In this document: one piece after another, positions 7,600 to 15,608 of the stretch
Layout of the letters: the number at the start of each line of letters is the position of its first letter
Position numbering within the stretch: the stretch's first letter is position 1
Assembly: GCA_937894795.1 (NCBI GenBank)
Contig: CALCQV010000081.1
Span: 1 to 29,360, forward strand
Direction of reading: 5' to 3'
Length of the DNA: 29,360 nucleotides
DNA from: an uncultured Bacteroidales bacterium
GTDB taxonomy: Bacteria > Bacteroidota > Bacteroidia > Bacteroidales > Lentimicrobiaceae
Position numbers and translations under genes: made by a program
Notes under the pieces: generated by a model
Told to the model about the DNA's origin: nothing
The model's database searches: none
What the model saw: the letters and a program-made list of their open reading frames with translations, nothing else

Positions 7600-8946
7600 C
7601 TAGGAATTGGAATAGTTCAAAGCCAGAGGTAGAACTTCGGCAACAACAAAAGCACTTCCACCAATGAATATCAGGTCATTAATCTCTGCATTTTTTAATG
7701 CAGCATTATAAGCTTTTTCTACTGTTTCACAATCATGCCCTTTGAGTCCGGATGCATTGGCCATCCTTTTTAATTCCGAAGAATCGAGTCCCCGGGGGAT
7801 ATTGGCTTTACAAAAGTAGTAGGTGGCATCAATCGGCAACAGCGACAAGATTCCCGATACATCTTTATCATTAACAACACCTAAAACAAAGTGTAAACTT
7901 TTAAATGTCTGAAGGTTGATTTGTTTTACCACATAGTTCAGGCCATGGGTATTATGTCCGATATCACATATTCTAAGCGGATTTCTTCCCAATATCTGCC
8001 AGCGTCCCTGGAATCCTGTGTTTGCTAAAGTGTTTTTGATACCTGATGTTAATGAATCCCCAATATGAAGTTCACTATCTGAGCCACCGGGATTTTTCTT
8101 CACGATATTGGATGTTTCATTCAATATCTCAATAGCAGCCACCACGGTGGCAATATTCTTTATTTGATAATTGCCGATAAGCGGAGATATTATTTCGTAT
8201 TTGTTGATGGAGGATTTTACATCAAGTATAATTCCGCCATCAGAGGTAAATCCTTTTTCGGTAGTTTCAATGGCTTTGTCAGCAAAAAGCAGGCGACTAC
8301 CTGATTCCAGGGCTTTATTGATGAAAACCTGATTGGTTTCATCATTACTTTCACCTATAACAACGGGTATTCCGGGTTTAATAATGCCGGCTTTTTCGCC
8401 GGCTATAGCTTCCAATGAATTGCCAAGAAACTGCATGTGGTCGTAGCCAATGTTGGTAATCACTGATAGTTCAGGGGTAATTACGTTGGTTGAGTCAAGG
8501 CGTCCGCCCAAACCTGCTTCAACTATGGCAATATCTACTTTCATCTCCTTGAAATAACTCATAGCCATGGCAAAGGTCATTTCAAAGAACGATGGTTTAA
8601 TGGTATTAAAGTCATTCATGTATTTATTGATGAAACCGGCAACATAAGTCTTGCTTACCATTTCACCATTGACTCTTATTCTTTCCCTAAAGTCAATCAG
8701 ATGAGGGGAGGTGAAGAGCCCGGTTTTAAATCCCGATTCCATGAATATTGAAGCAAGCATGTTTGAAACAGACCCTTTGCCGTTGGTACCGGCAACATGA
8801 ATGGAACGAAAAGCCTCATCCGGATTGCCGGTGAGTTTTCGTAATGCCATTGTATTATCCAGGTTGGCCTTATATGCCGGTGCACCGATCCGGTGAAACA
8901 TCGGAAGCTGGCTGAACATATAGTCCAGTGCCTGTTCGTAATTCAT
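7600..8946 (-). CDS. folC: Folylpolyglutamate synthase/dihydrofolate synthase
   Basis: A 448-residue Mur-ligase-superfamily enzyme that adds glutamate to dihydropteroate and to folates. The ATP-binding P-loop AGTNGKGSVSNML sits near residue 52. FTSPHL and RERIRVNG follow, with EAGLGGRLDSTNV and the GYDH-QFLG-GEKAGIIK block typical of FolC. The C-terminal Mur ligase domain carries ICDIGHNTHG. Length and domain order are normal. It starts 7 nt after the tonB stop codon and is the last gene of the exbB-exbD-tonB-folC run, so it is probably transcribed from the exbB promoter. Confidence 0.95.
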   Translation of the reverse strand: MNYEQALDYMFSQLPMFHRIGAPAYKANLDNTMALRKLTGNPDEAFRSIHVAGTNGKGSVSNMLASIFMESGFKTGLFTSPHLIDFRERIRVNGEMVSKTYVAGFINKYMNDFNTIKPSFFEMTFAMAMSYFKEMKVDIAIVEAGLGGRLDSTNVITPELSVITNIGYDHMQFLGNSLEAIAGEKAGIIKPGIPVVIGESNDETNQVFINKALESGSRLLFADKAIETTEKGFTSDGGIILDVKSSINKYEIISPLIGNYQIKNIATVVAAIEILNETSNIVKKNPGGSDSELHIGDSLTSGIKNTLANTGFQGRWQILGRNPLRICDIGHNTHGLNYVVKQINLQTFKSLHFVLGVVNDKDVSGILSLLPIDATYYFCKANIPRGLDSSELKRMANASGLKGHDCETVEKAYNAALKNAEINDLIFIGGSAFVVAEVLPLALNYSNS

Positions 8947-8953
8947 CAGGTTA

Positions 8954-9763
8954 TTATTTTAACTTAAAGATGTAAGTTATTGTTCCTTTTTGCTCTTCAG
9001 GTGCATCCTCTTTAGGACTAAATTTAGCCAGTTTTGCTGCTTGTTCAGCGAGCTGACGAAGATGCGTGCTGGAAGTTGTTGTCCCTTTTGCCGGAGCAAT
9101 AACCCGTGTCACATTACCGGATCTGTTAACAAAGATTGTTACAACTACTGTACCTTCATCGCTGAATTTGTTAGAAGGGGAAGGAATCTGACGTGAAGTA
9201 CGGCCGCCAAGGTCAAAGGATACACCATCGCCTATGCCACTACCTTTACCATTACCTGAACCACCTGTTCCATCATATCCGGTGGCATTGGGATCACCGG
9301 TAACTTTACCCTGATCGCCGGGTTTGCCTGTAATACCTTCGTTGCCCCCTTGTCCGGTTTTATTACCTGTAGCTTCTTTACCGGGGAACATCGCTCTTGG
9401 ATCCACTTTTGGTTGTGGAACTGGCACAGGTTCCGGTTTTACCACAGGTTTACGTACAGGCTTTTCTGCAGCCGGCTTAGTCACCTTCTTGGGCTCAATG
9501 GCCGGTGCCTCTTCTGTGTCATCAGTAAGTAACTCATCGGCATCTGTAGCTTCGGGTGGGGGAGGTGATGCCTGATTGGAAGCTTGTAGTTCGGTAGGCT
9601 GTATTAAACCCATTCCATCATCTGAATTGCCAAGGTTTACCTCAACTCCTCCTTCAGAAGGCAAGGGCAGAGGTGTCCTCAAAGCAAGAAATAACAAGGC
9701 CAGTACCAAGAGGGCGTGGAAAAGTATGGTTCCGGTCAAGCCTTTTATTTCATCTTTCTTCAT
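8954..9763 (-). CDS. tonB: TonB-family energy transducer
   Basis: A 269-residue protein with a single N-terminal membrane helix (about residues 9-29, after MKKDEIKGLTG), a long Pro/Glu/Lys-rich spacer (about 60-125) that can span the periplasm, a Gly/Asn-rich low-complexity stretch, and a C-terminal TonB-like beta domain (GTVVVTIFVNRSGNVTRV through ITYIFKLK). It transmits the proton-motive force harvested by ExbB-ExbD to outer-membrane receptors. It lies 10 nt downstream of exbD, which confirms the complex. The low-complexity Gly region is longer than in E. coli TonB but common in Bacteroidota. Confidence 0.85.
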   Translation of the reverse strand: MKKDEIKGLTGTILFHALLVLALLFLALRTPLPLPSEGGVEVNLGNSDDGMGLIQPTELQASNQASPPPPEATDADELLTDDTEEAPAIEPKKVTKPAAEKPVRKPVVKPEPVPVPQPKVDPRAMFPGKEATGNKTGQGGNEGITGKPGDQGKVTGDPNATGYDGTGGSGNGKGSGIGDGVSFDLGGRTSRQIPSPSNKFSDEGTVVVTIFVNRSGNVTRVIAPAKGTTTSSTHLRQLAEQAAKLAKFSPKEDAPEEQKGTITYIFKLK

Positions 9764-9773
9764 GGTAATATCT

Positions 9774-10187
9774 TTATTTCGCCGGTCTGGTTGCCAGAAT
9801 CACTTTATGTTTTGATAGCGTCATCTCATTTACCTTATTAACGGCATCAATCAAATTAACAACATATTGCACGGGGACAGATTCATCTGACCGGAGTACT
9901 ACTGTTCCTTCTGTTTGGCCCTGTAATTTAGCTCCAATTGATTCCGTAAGAAATTCAATATTTACAGGAGTTTCTTCCAGGTAGTAATTATAATTGGCAT
10001 CAATATAAACAGTAACGGTCTGTTTTGCCATCGTTTTACTGGAGCTGGAAGGTAAAAGTAGTTTAATGGCATTCGGGGCAACGAGTGTAGATGTGAGCAT
10101 AAAGAATATCAGCAATAGGAAGACAAGGTCACTCATTGACGACATGCTGAATGCAGTACTTATTTTATTTCTTGATTTTATTGCCAT
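9774..10187 (-). CDS. exbD: ExbD/TolR-family biopolymer transport protein
   Basis: A 137-residue protein with a short cytoplasmic N-terminus rich in basic residues, one transmembrane helix (about residues 19-38) preceded by MSSMSDLVFLLLIFFM with the Asp used in proton conduction in this family, and a periplasmic domain (VTVYIDANYNYYLE, VVLRSDESVPVQYVVNLIDAV). It forms the proton channel of the TonB energising complex with ExbB, whose gene lies 41 nt upstream. TolR is an alternative name, but the adjacent TonB gene supports ExbD. Confidence 0.9.
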   Translation of the reverse strand: MAIKSRNKISTAFSMSSMSDLVFLLLIFFMLTSTLVAPNAIKLLLPSSSSKTMAKQTVTVYIDANYNYYLEETPVNIEFLTESIGAKLQGQTEGTVVLRSDESVPVQYVVNLIDAVNKVNEMTLSKHKVILATRPAK

Positions 10188-10228
10188 AATCCTATTTTAT
10201 CAAATTTGATCATAAATACCTCATACGA

Positions 10229-10945
10229 TTATGCCGGTTCGTGCAGAAGGTCCATAAATTCAGTAGCTCTGGCCTCAAGTACAAATACCACCTTTTCAAC
10301 TCTGGCAACAAGTATATTATAACAGATATAGGCAAGAATTCCTACTATTAAACCTGCAACTGTAGTAATCATTGCCTGATAGATACCTCCCGACAGAAGT
10401 GCTATATCAATATTGTTACCTGCCATCGACATGTCATAGAATGCCTGAACCATACCTGTAACAGTTCCCAGAAATCCCAGCATTGGTGCAGCTCCGGCAA
10501 TGGTAGCCAGTGTAGCCATTGATTTTTCGAGTTTCGATACTTCAAGCTTACCGACATTCTCTATGGCTGCATTGATATCATTCAGTGGCTTCCCGATCCT
10601 TATAAGTCCTTTTTCAACCATCCTGGCAATTGGTGATTGATTATTCTTACATAATGACATAGCAGAATCTATCCGTCCGCCATGAATGAAATCACGTATA
10701 TTGTTCATGAAATTGTGTTCTTCGCGACTGGCACGGCTTATTACAATATAACGCTCAATAAAAATATAAATGGCAATTACTGACATCAGGGCAATTGGCA
10801 GCATGATCCATCCGCCCTTCAAAGCAAGCTCCCAAATGGAAAGCTTTATTTCAGTGGGCTGTGATGTTGCAGCGGCAACTTGTGAAATTGTATCAGCAAT
10901 TGCGGTGGTTTGTTGTGTGATTTGGAGAAGGATACCCTGGTTCAT
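10229..10945 (-). CDS. exbB: ExbB/TolQ/MotA-family proton channel protein
   Basis: Three-helix inner-membrane protein of 238 residues from ATG 10945, with helices near residues 45-65, 150-172 and 190-212. The conserved stretch ATIAGAAPMLGFLGTVTGMVQAF and the following helix IYQAMITTVAGLIVGI are characteristic of ExbB/TolQ. The open frame can be extended to a TTG at 10969, but a -7 promoter element (10967-10974) overlaps that codon, so the later ATG is preferred. It is the first gene of the exbB-exbD-tonB-folC operon. A longer N-terminal segment before helix 1, compared with E. coli ExbB, is common in this phylum. Confidence 0.9.
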   Translation of the reverse strand: MNQGILLQITQQTTAIADTISQVAAATSQPTEIKLSIWELALKGGWIMLPIALMSVIAIYIFIERYIVISRASREEHNFMNNIRDFIHGGRIDSAMSLCKNNQSPIARMVEKGLIRIGKPLNDINAAIENVGKLEVSKLEKSMATLATIAGAAPMLGFLGTVTGMVQAFYDMSMAGNNIDIALLSGGIYQAMITTVAGLIVGILAYICYNILVARVEKVVFVLEARATEFMDLLHEPA

Positions 10946-10966
10946 CTGTTTTGATTTAATTGCCTG

Positions 10967-10974
10967 CAAAAATA
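10967..10974 (-). promoter_or_regulatory. -7 promoter element of the exbB-exbD-tonB-folC operon
   Basis: The minus strand reads TATTTTTG, matching TAnnTTTG, 21 nt before the preferred exbB start. The leader would be very short. Confidence 0.4.
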
Positions 10975-11159
10975 TGTAATATTCAAGCCGTATTTATGTG
11001 TTTTATCAATAAACTTTCAACACACAAGTGTTAATATAACTGATAATTCGCTGTTATATTTTATTGACCACCACAGTTTTTGGCAGATGAAAGAATAATT
11101 GCAAGTTTTATGCCGCTTTGCCCTATGAAATTAGAATGCTGAGTTTCACTGAAAAAAAA

Positions 11160-11182
11160 CAGGACAGATCAAATCTGTCCTG
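11160..11182 (-). terminator. Strong intrinsic terminator
   Basis: The 10-bp perfect stem caggacagat/atctgtcctg has a 3-nt loop and, on the minus strand, is followed at once by eight T residues (A run at 11152-11159). It lies 24 nt after the stop of the small membrane-protein gene and ends that transcript. Confidence 0.9.
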
Positions 11183-11205
11183 TCAATGTTCATCTTTATC
11201 TTACT

Positions 11206-11325
11206 TTACATGATTGAATCAAGAATAAACTTTATGATGATTAGAGCTACCACCAAACCTCCAAAAATGTAAAGAAAGGGTTTGAAACCTTTAACCTTGG
11301 GCTTTTCTTCTGTATATTGTGACAT
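11206..11325 (-). CDS. Small single-pass membrane protein, unrecognised
   Basis: A 39-residue protein (start MSQYTEEKPKVKG) with a charged, Lys-rich N-terminal third and one hydrophobic helix (FLYIFGGLVVALIIIKFIL) reaching almost to the C-terminus. It is probably an inner-membrane small protein with its N-terminus inside, by the positive-inside rule. The frame is open for 26 more codons upstream, but a near-consensus TATCTTTA element (minus strand, 11389-11396) inside that extension favours ATG 11325. A strong dedicated terminator follows. I do not recognise a family and assign no function. Confidence 0.6.
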   Translation of the reverse strand: MSQYTEEKPKVKGFKPFLYIFGGLVVALIIIKFILDSIM

Positions 11326-11454
11326 TGTTGTATTTATTAGAATTGTTTGTGAATATAATTGATCATTTACGGATAAATTAAAGATAAAAGCATAATACTT
11401 CAATCAAGAGAGCACTCAGCTCTATTGTGATCTAAGTTGCTAATATTCACAATT

Positions 11455-11802
11455 CTAAATTCTAAGCTTTCGAACCTGAACTACAAAAGGGTATTCTTTA
11501 AAAACAGTGAAATTCTGACGGTAAAAGAGCTCCAGCGTGATCTTGCCGGGATGCAGAGGTGTCCACTGTTCAGTGTATGTTGTATGGGTGAGGGTTGGTA
11601 ATTTGCACACCGGTTGAATAGGGGGCGAACTCTCCCGTTCTCCAAAGGGCACCAAGAAATAGCTTTGCTCCTGAATTTCTGTTCCCTTACTCGCAAATGC
11701 AATATGCTGATCAGGCATACTGACGTGGAAGGACAGATTTAGTGCTGCCGCAAAGAGTATTGAAAGCAGAGTTTGATGTATAAAACCTATAAAGCGATTC
11801 AT
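11455..11802 (-). CDS. Hypothetical exported protein
   Basis: From ATG 11802 it encodes about 115 residues, starting with a probable signal peptide or membrane anchor (MNRFIGF then TLLSILFAAALNLSF). The rest is polar with scattered beta-strand-like segments and a C-terminal FVVQVRKL stretch. The frame can start at 11823, but a TATTTTTG -7 element (minus strand, 11821-11828) overlaps that codon, so 11802 is preferred. No family is recognised. It is on the same strand as the 39-aa gene and 129 nt upstream of it. Confidence 0.5.
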   Translation of the reverse strand: MNRFIGFIHQTLLSILFAAALNLSFHVSMPDQHIAFASKGTEIQEQSYFLVPFGERESSPPIQPVCKLPTLTHTTYTEQWTPLHPGKITLELFYRQNFTVFKEYPFVVQVRKLRI

Positions 11803-11956
11803 GTCCCGATTATACAAGTACAAAAATAGTCAATAAAAATGACATACATTATCCATGACGTTTATTAATCTTAAAATACCCAGTTACAGACCAAGGAAAA
11901 ATATATCGCTGATGAACGAAAGATTTAAGGATTATAGTTGTCAAAATAAATACTAA

Positions 11957-11973
11957 TTTCACTCTCAGTGAAA
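11957..11973. promoter_or_regulatory. Inverted repeat TTTCAC-N5-GTGAAA upstream of the ECF sigma gene
   Basis: A perfect 6-bp inverted repeat with a TCTCA spacer lies about 55 nt before the sigma-factor start, in the promoter region. It could be an operator or a small hairpin. Assignment is tentative. Confidence 0.3.
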
Positions 11974-12025
11974 CCGGTGATTTTCATTTTGATAATTCTT
12001 AAAGTGTATATAAGGGAATAATGCA

Positions 12026-12583
12026 GTGAGTGAATCATCCACTTTGTTAAAGCAGGTACAAGCCGGTAATCAGTTGGCGGCTAAAGAACTGGTTGATCTT
12101 TACCAGGTGAAGGTTTATAATATTTGTGTTTCCCTGCTGCATAATATACATGATGCAGAGGATATAACACAGGAGGTCTTTATGGAAATCCTGCTTCACA
12201 CCGCTGATTTCCGTGGAGAAGCGCAGCTCGGCACATGGATATACCGTATTGCCGTTAATCGTTCCCTGAACTTTATTCGAAGCAGCAAGAAGCGCAGGTG
12301 GTGGAAACAAATTGACGAATTTCTCTCATTCACTGAAAATGAAAGCTATGAGCCCTCCACTACACAGCAACTAATGGAAGAGAATGAGCAGAAACTCATT
12401 TTGCAGAAAGCAATAGACAATTTACCTGAAAAGCAACGAATTGCATTTATATTGAATAAGATTGATGACTTCTCATATCTTGATGTAGCTGAAATAATGA
12501 ACCTGTCACATTCAGCTATAGAGTCGCTCATACACCGCGCCAGGATGAATCTGCAGAAGTCGTTAAAGCCCTACTATAGGTAA
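12026..12583 (+). CDS. ECF-type RNA polymerase sigma factor
   Basis: A 185-residue sigma-70 family protein with only regions 2 and 4, the ECF architecture. Region 2 spans about residues 20-90 (DLYQVKVYNICVSLL, DAEDITQEVFMEIL, GTWIYRIAVNRSLNFIR), and region 4 about 125-180 (LPEKQRIAFILNKIDDFSY, then the helix-turn-helix DVAEIMNLSHSAIESLIHRAR). The start is GTG 12026, because the ATG at 12021 is out of frame and meets a stop. It is followed, after 183 nt, by a zinc-motif anti-sigma factor and two metal/stress-type periplasmic proteins. It is likely to activate envelope-related genes and perhaps its own operon. Confidence 0.93.
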   Translation: MSESSTLLKQVQAGNQLAAKELVDLYQVKVYNICVSLLHNIHDAEDITQEVFMEILLHTADFRGEAQLGTWIYRIAVNRSLNFIRSSKKRRWWKQIDEFLSFTENESYEPSTTQQLMEENEQKLILQKAIDNLPEKQRIAFILNKIDDFSYLDVAEIMNLSHSAIESLIHRARMNLQKSLKPYYR

Positions 12584-12766
12584 TTATAAGTGCAGATGAA
12601 GTTTTTAGATTGGAGATATAGCAATGAAGATAATGGCCGGTTTTGTAATATTTAAATGTTGCCGACGATTGATGGATAATGAGAAATCCTGAAGACAGAC
12701 TGACTGATTTGAAAATTAATGGTATTGGAAAGCAAGAAATTAACAATATAAGTGTCAAAAAGATAA

Positions 12767-13318
12767 ATGAAACACAAAATGAAATGTACTGAGAGCCGGA
12801 ACAGAATAAGTAAGCTGATCTGGGAAAAAGTGCCGCTGGAGACCGATGGTGAACTTACTACTCACATGCAGGAATGTGCTTCATGTTCATTATTCTACCA
12901 AAACTATCTCCTGGGAATTGGCGGTGTTTTGGAGAATAAAAGGATAGCACCTGATCCTGACCTATGGTCACGTATTGAGAGCAGGATGCTCAATGACAGG
13001 CAAAACGGAACGTTGCAACTGCCAATCGATGAAAAGGTGCATCCTGATTTCAACAGGTCTGTAAATAGCCGGTCCATAGAAGATTCGACGCAAAGTAAAC
13101 ATGCGACGATAATGCGATTGACATGGTATAGCTTGGCCGGTGCTGCGGCAATATTGGCCGGGATCCTGATTGGTAACAATTTTGCATTTAGTTCTTATCT
13201 TGATACTGATAAACAGCTATACAGGCAGGAGATATCCTTGCAATCAGATGATCTCAGTGGCTTAAATGCCGGTTTGATTGATTATTATACTTATGAAAAA
13301 GAGCTTAGCGATGAATAA
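12767..13318 (+). CDS. Zinc-binding (ZAS-type) transmembrane anti-sigma factor
   Basis: A 183-residue protein with the ZAS motif His33-x3-Cys37-x2-Cys40 (THMQECASC) in its cytoplasmic N-terminus, a linker, and one transmembrane helix near residues 124-146 (SLAGAAAILAGILIGNNF). The C-terminal tail of about 35 residues should be periplasmic. This is the usual layout of membrane anti-sigma factors that hold an ECF sigma until a signal arrives. It lies downstream of the sigma gene, and its last codons overlap the next gene by 8 nt, supporting translational coupling. A leading Cys7 may complete zinc coordination. Confidence 0.82.
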   Translation: MKHKMKCTESRNRISKLIWEKVPLETDGELTTHMQECASCSLFYQNYLLGIGGVLENKRIAPDPDLWSRIESRMLNDRQNGTLQLPIDEKVHPDFNRSVNSRSIEDSTQSKHATIMRLTWYSLAGAAAILAGILIGNNFAFSSYLDTDKQLYRQEISLQSDDLSGLNAGLIDYYTYEKELSDE

Positions 13319-13868
13319 ACCCAAGACCTATAAGATTTTTTTAATTGCCATTATTATACTGACCCTTATCAATTTGGGATTTGCCATATCATTTTATGTG
13401 ATTCAAAAACAACATCGGCCGGATAAGTATGCTCCACGTGAGGGAGTTATGGAACGGGGTGGAAGGTTTATGGAAAAAGAAATCGGATTTGATGAAGCTC
13501 AGATGCAGGAATTTGAATTTCTGCGCAGGGAATTCAGAGCTCAGTTGACACCCCTCCACCAAGAATTGAGAAATTTGAATGGCACATTAATAGAAGAAGC
13601 AACATCCGAAAATCCTGATACGCTTAAATGTAAACGTATTAGCCGGGAAATTGGCGATATACATACGGAAATAAAGCTGGTTACTTACCGGCATATGATG
13701 CAGGTAGCCAAAATTGCATCCGATGAGCAAATGAACAAGCTGGATGCATTTTATCTCAGGATGTTCAATAATGATGGCAATCAGCCATGGAAACACAGAG
13801 ATGGGCAATTCAGGCACAGGCATGGAAGGAACGATGATTCTTTACGCAATAATAAGAATATTAACTAA
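13311..13868 (+). CDS. Membrane-anchored periplasmic CnrX/ZraP-like (Spy-superfamily) protein
   Basis: A 185-residue protein from ATG 13311, overlapping the anti-sigma stop by 8 nt (ATGAATAA). One N-terminal transmembrane helix (about residues 8-28, IFLIAIIILTLINLGFAI) is followed by a mostly helical, charged periplasmic domain. GFDEAQMQEFEFLRREFRAQL and ASDEQMNKLDAFY are repeats like the LTxxQ segments of the Spy/CpxP/ZraP/CnrX family. The tail is His-, Arg- and Asn-rich (HRDGQFRHRHGRN), compatible with metal binding. The gene order sigma, anti-sigma, anchored Spy-like protein recalls CnrH-CnrY-CnrX of Cupriavidus, where CnrX is the metal sensor. A sensor role here is inference. Confidence 0.75.
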   Translation: MNKPKTYKIFLIAIIILTLINLGFAISFYVIQKQHRPDKYAPREGVMERGGRFMEKEIGFDEAQMQEFEFLRREFRAQLTPLHQELRNLNGTLIEEATSENPDTLKCKRISREIGDIHTEIKLVTYRHMMQVAKIASDEQMNKLDAFYLRMFNNDGNQPWKHRDGQFRHRHGRNDDSLRNNKNIN

Positions 13869-13880
13869 AACTCTATAGCA

Positions 13881-14456
13881 ATGAAAAGGTCAATCTTAAT
13901 GACAACGCTGCTGCTGTTATTTATTCTGTCAGGAAATACTAATGTCAATGCACAGGGAAAGACAGAGAACAACCGGAATATGGCAGGACAAATTGAAAAT
14001 AACGATAACTCAAGTCAAGATCCCGGTATGTATTGTAAAATTCCGGGCCTAACCGACAGTCAGCGTGAGACTATAAACAAGATGCATTTGGAGCATCAAA
14101 AGAAAGTAAGGCAGATGCATGCTGCTATCGGTGAGAAAAGGGCGCACCTGAACACCTTGCGGTTAGCCGATAAATACAATAAGACCGAAGTGAATGCTAC
14201 TATTGATGAAATTGCTTCATTGCGTGCTGATCTCATGAAGGCAAATGAATCCCACAGGCAGAGTGTAAGAGCTGAATTGAATGATGAGCAAAAGGCATGG
14301 TTCGATAGCAGACCACATAACCAACATCGGTTTGGGAAAGATAATTTTAATGGCGAAAGACCCGGATTCCGCAATAACAGAGGTATGAGACAAGGAAAAG
14401 GATATCCTGGTTGCGATGGAATGGGCCCGGTATGGGGAAGAGGAAATCAGAATTAA
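13881..14456 (+). CDS. Exported Spy/CpxP-like protein
   Basis: A 191-residue protein with a cleavable signal peptide (MKRSILMTTLLLLFILSG...NAQ, cleavage near residue 25). A helical core follows, beginning IPGLTDSQRETINKMH and ending RAELNDEQKAWFDSR. These are two LTxxQ-like repeats typical of Spy/CpxP periplasmic chaperones and metal sensors. The C-terminus is Gly/Arg/Asn/His-rich with two Cys overall (CKIPG, GCDGMG). It lies 12 nt after the anchored Spy-like gene, so the operon encodes one tethered and one soluble member. It is probably induced by, or modulates, the sigma/anti-sigma pair. Confidence 0.75.
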   Translation: MKRSILMTTLLLLFILSGNTNVNAQGKTENNRNMAGQIENNDNSSQDPGMYCKIPGLTDSQRETINKMHLEHQKKVRQMHAAIGEKRAHLNTLRLADKYNKTEVNATIDEIASLRADLMKANESHRQSVRAELNDEQKAWFDSRPHNQHRFGKDNFNGERPGFRNNRGMRQGKGYPGCDGMGPVWGRGNQN

Positions 14457-14500
14457 TAAATTGAAAAGGAATAAATTTTATTGAAGCATTTCAATGTATA

Positions 14501-14530
14501 ATACCTTCCCGGTCACTTCCGGGGAGGTAT
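14501..14530. terminator. Hairpin at the convergent end of the Spy-like gene and anmK
   Basis: The 12-bp stem ataccttcccgg/ccggggaggtat (one G-T wobble, 6-nt loop) overlaps the anmK stop codon. It lacks a long T run on either strand, so its terminator role is uncertain. Confidence 0.4.
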
Positions 14531-15583
14531 ATGTACAGCTCCCGAACTGCAATCACAGCATGCACCGGTAGCTTCTGCCAAACAGTTATTCAAATTCTTA
14601 AATCTAAGTACCCCGAGCAGCGCAAATACCAATGCTTCCTTGTATTCAATCACCTTATCAGAAGGTATAATTATTTCACACTGTGATTTTTCTCTTATTA
14701 ATTCTATAAGGAAGGAGTTGTGGGTTCCGCCACCGGTAAAAATAGCCCTGTTTCCCTTTTCTTTTGGCAAGGCTTTACTTATCTGCACAGCTGCATGATG
14801 AGTAAAAGTGCATAGCAAATCACTTATTGACAATCGGCTTTCCTTTAACAATGGAAGAATCTCCTTCTCAACCCATTCTTTGCCCAGTGACCTTGGGCCT
14901 TCTATGAAATAATAATCAAGGATCTCCAGTTTATCAAAAAGAGTTTTGTTGAACCTTCCACCCTTAGCATTGGAACCCAAGGGATCAAATGGTAATCCAA
15001 TTTCTTCAGCAAGCAGATTAAGCACAATGTTTACAGGGCATATGTCAAATGCCACTCTGCCCTTTTTATTTTTAATTGATATATTGGCAAAACCTCCAAT
15101 GTTAACGCAGGCGTCGTACTCTCCAAACAGAAGCTTATCACCCATGGGTACTAATGGGGCACCTTGTCCCCCCAGCGCAATATTCAACGACCTGAAATCA
15201 CTTATGGTGGTAATGCCTGTCTCAGCAGCTATTGCAGGACCACTGCCAATCTGTAGAGTCATTCTATCCTGTGGACGGTGAAATACAGTATGGCCATGAC
15301 TGGCAATGAGATCAGGAGTGATGCCAAATTTTTTAATGAACTGATTGACCGTTTGACCTATCCAATGCCCGTATGAAGTATGTAAAAGTGATAGTCCCAG
15401 TCCGTCAAGCCCCGGTGCTTCCTGAAGAATCTGTTTCCAAACATGGGTATAGTTAACGGTTTCTGCTTCAAGAATTGTTGACTCCCATTTATTCCTGTTT
15501 ATCCGCAACTCACAATATGCAATATCCAACCCGTCAAGTGATGTGCCTGACATTAAGCCTATAACGTTATATATCTTTTTCAT
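14513..15583 (-). CDS. anmK: Anhydro-N-acetylmuramic acid kinase
   Basis: A 356-residue sugar kinase of the hexokinase/actin fold that converts 1,6-anhydro-MurNAc from cell-wall turnover to MurNAc-6-phosphate. It begins IGLMSGTSLDGLD, the family's hallmark, followed by SHGHTVFH, IGSGPAIA, and VNIGGFANIS. The C-terminal half carries FTGGGTHN. Length is close to the usual 360-370. It lies 25 nt downstream of murF, so cell-wall synthesis and recycling genes share an operon. A MurQ etherase gene is not visible in the window. Confidence 0.93.
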   Translation of the reverse strand: MKKIYNVIGLMSGTSLDGLDIAYCELRINRNKWESTILEAETVNYTHVWKQILQEAPGLDGLGLSLLHTSYGHWIGQTVNQFIKKFGITPDLIASHGHTVFHRPQDRMTLQIGSGPAIAAETGITTISDFRSLNIALGGQGAPLVPMGDKLLFGEYDACVNIGGFANISIKNKKGRVAFDICPVNIVLNLLAEEIGLPFDPLGSNAKGGRFNKTLFDKLEILDYYFIEGPRSLGKEWVEKEILPLLKESRLSISDLLCTFTHHAAVQISKALPKEKGNRAIFTGGGTHNSFLIELIREKSQCEIIIPSDKVIEYKEALVFALLGVLRFKNLNNCLAEATGACCDCSSGAVHIPPRK

Positions 15584-15608
15584 TCAGGTTATTATTCGGT
15601 AAGATTTA

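Noticed and set aside
9324..9575. 83-codon frame opposite tonB, rich in Gly/Ser/Pro
   Set aside because: Its composition is the complement of the Pro/Gly-rich TonB spacer, so it is an artefact of low complexity.
12679..12792. 37-aa frame between sigma and anti-sigma genes (starts MRNPEDRLTD)
   Set aside because: It overlaps the anti-sigma start out of frame, has no recognisable domain or promoter, and is of a length expected by chance.
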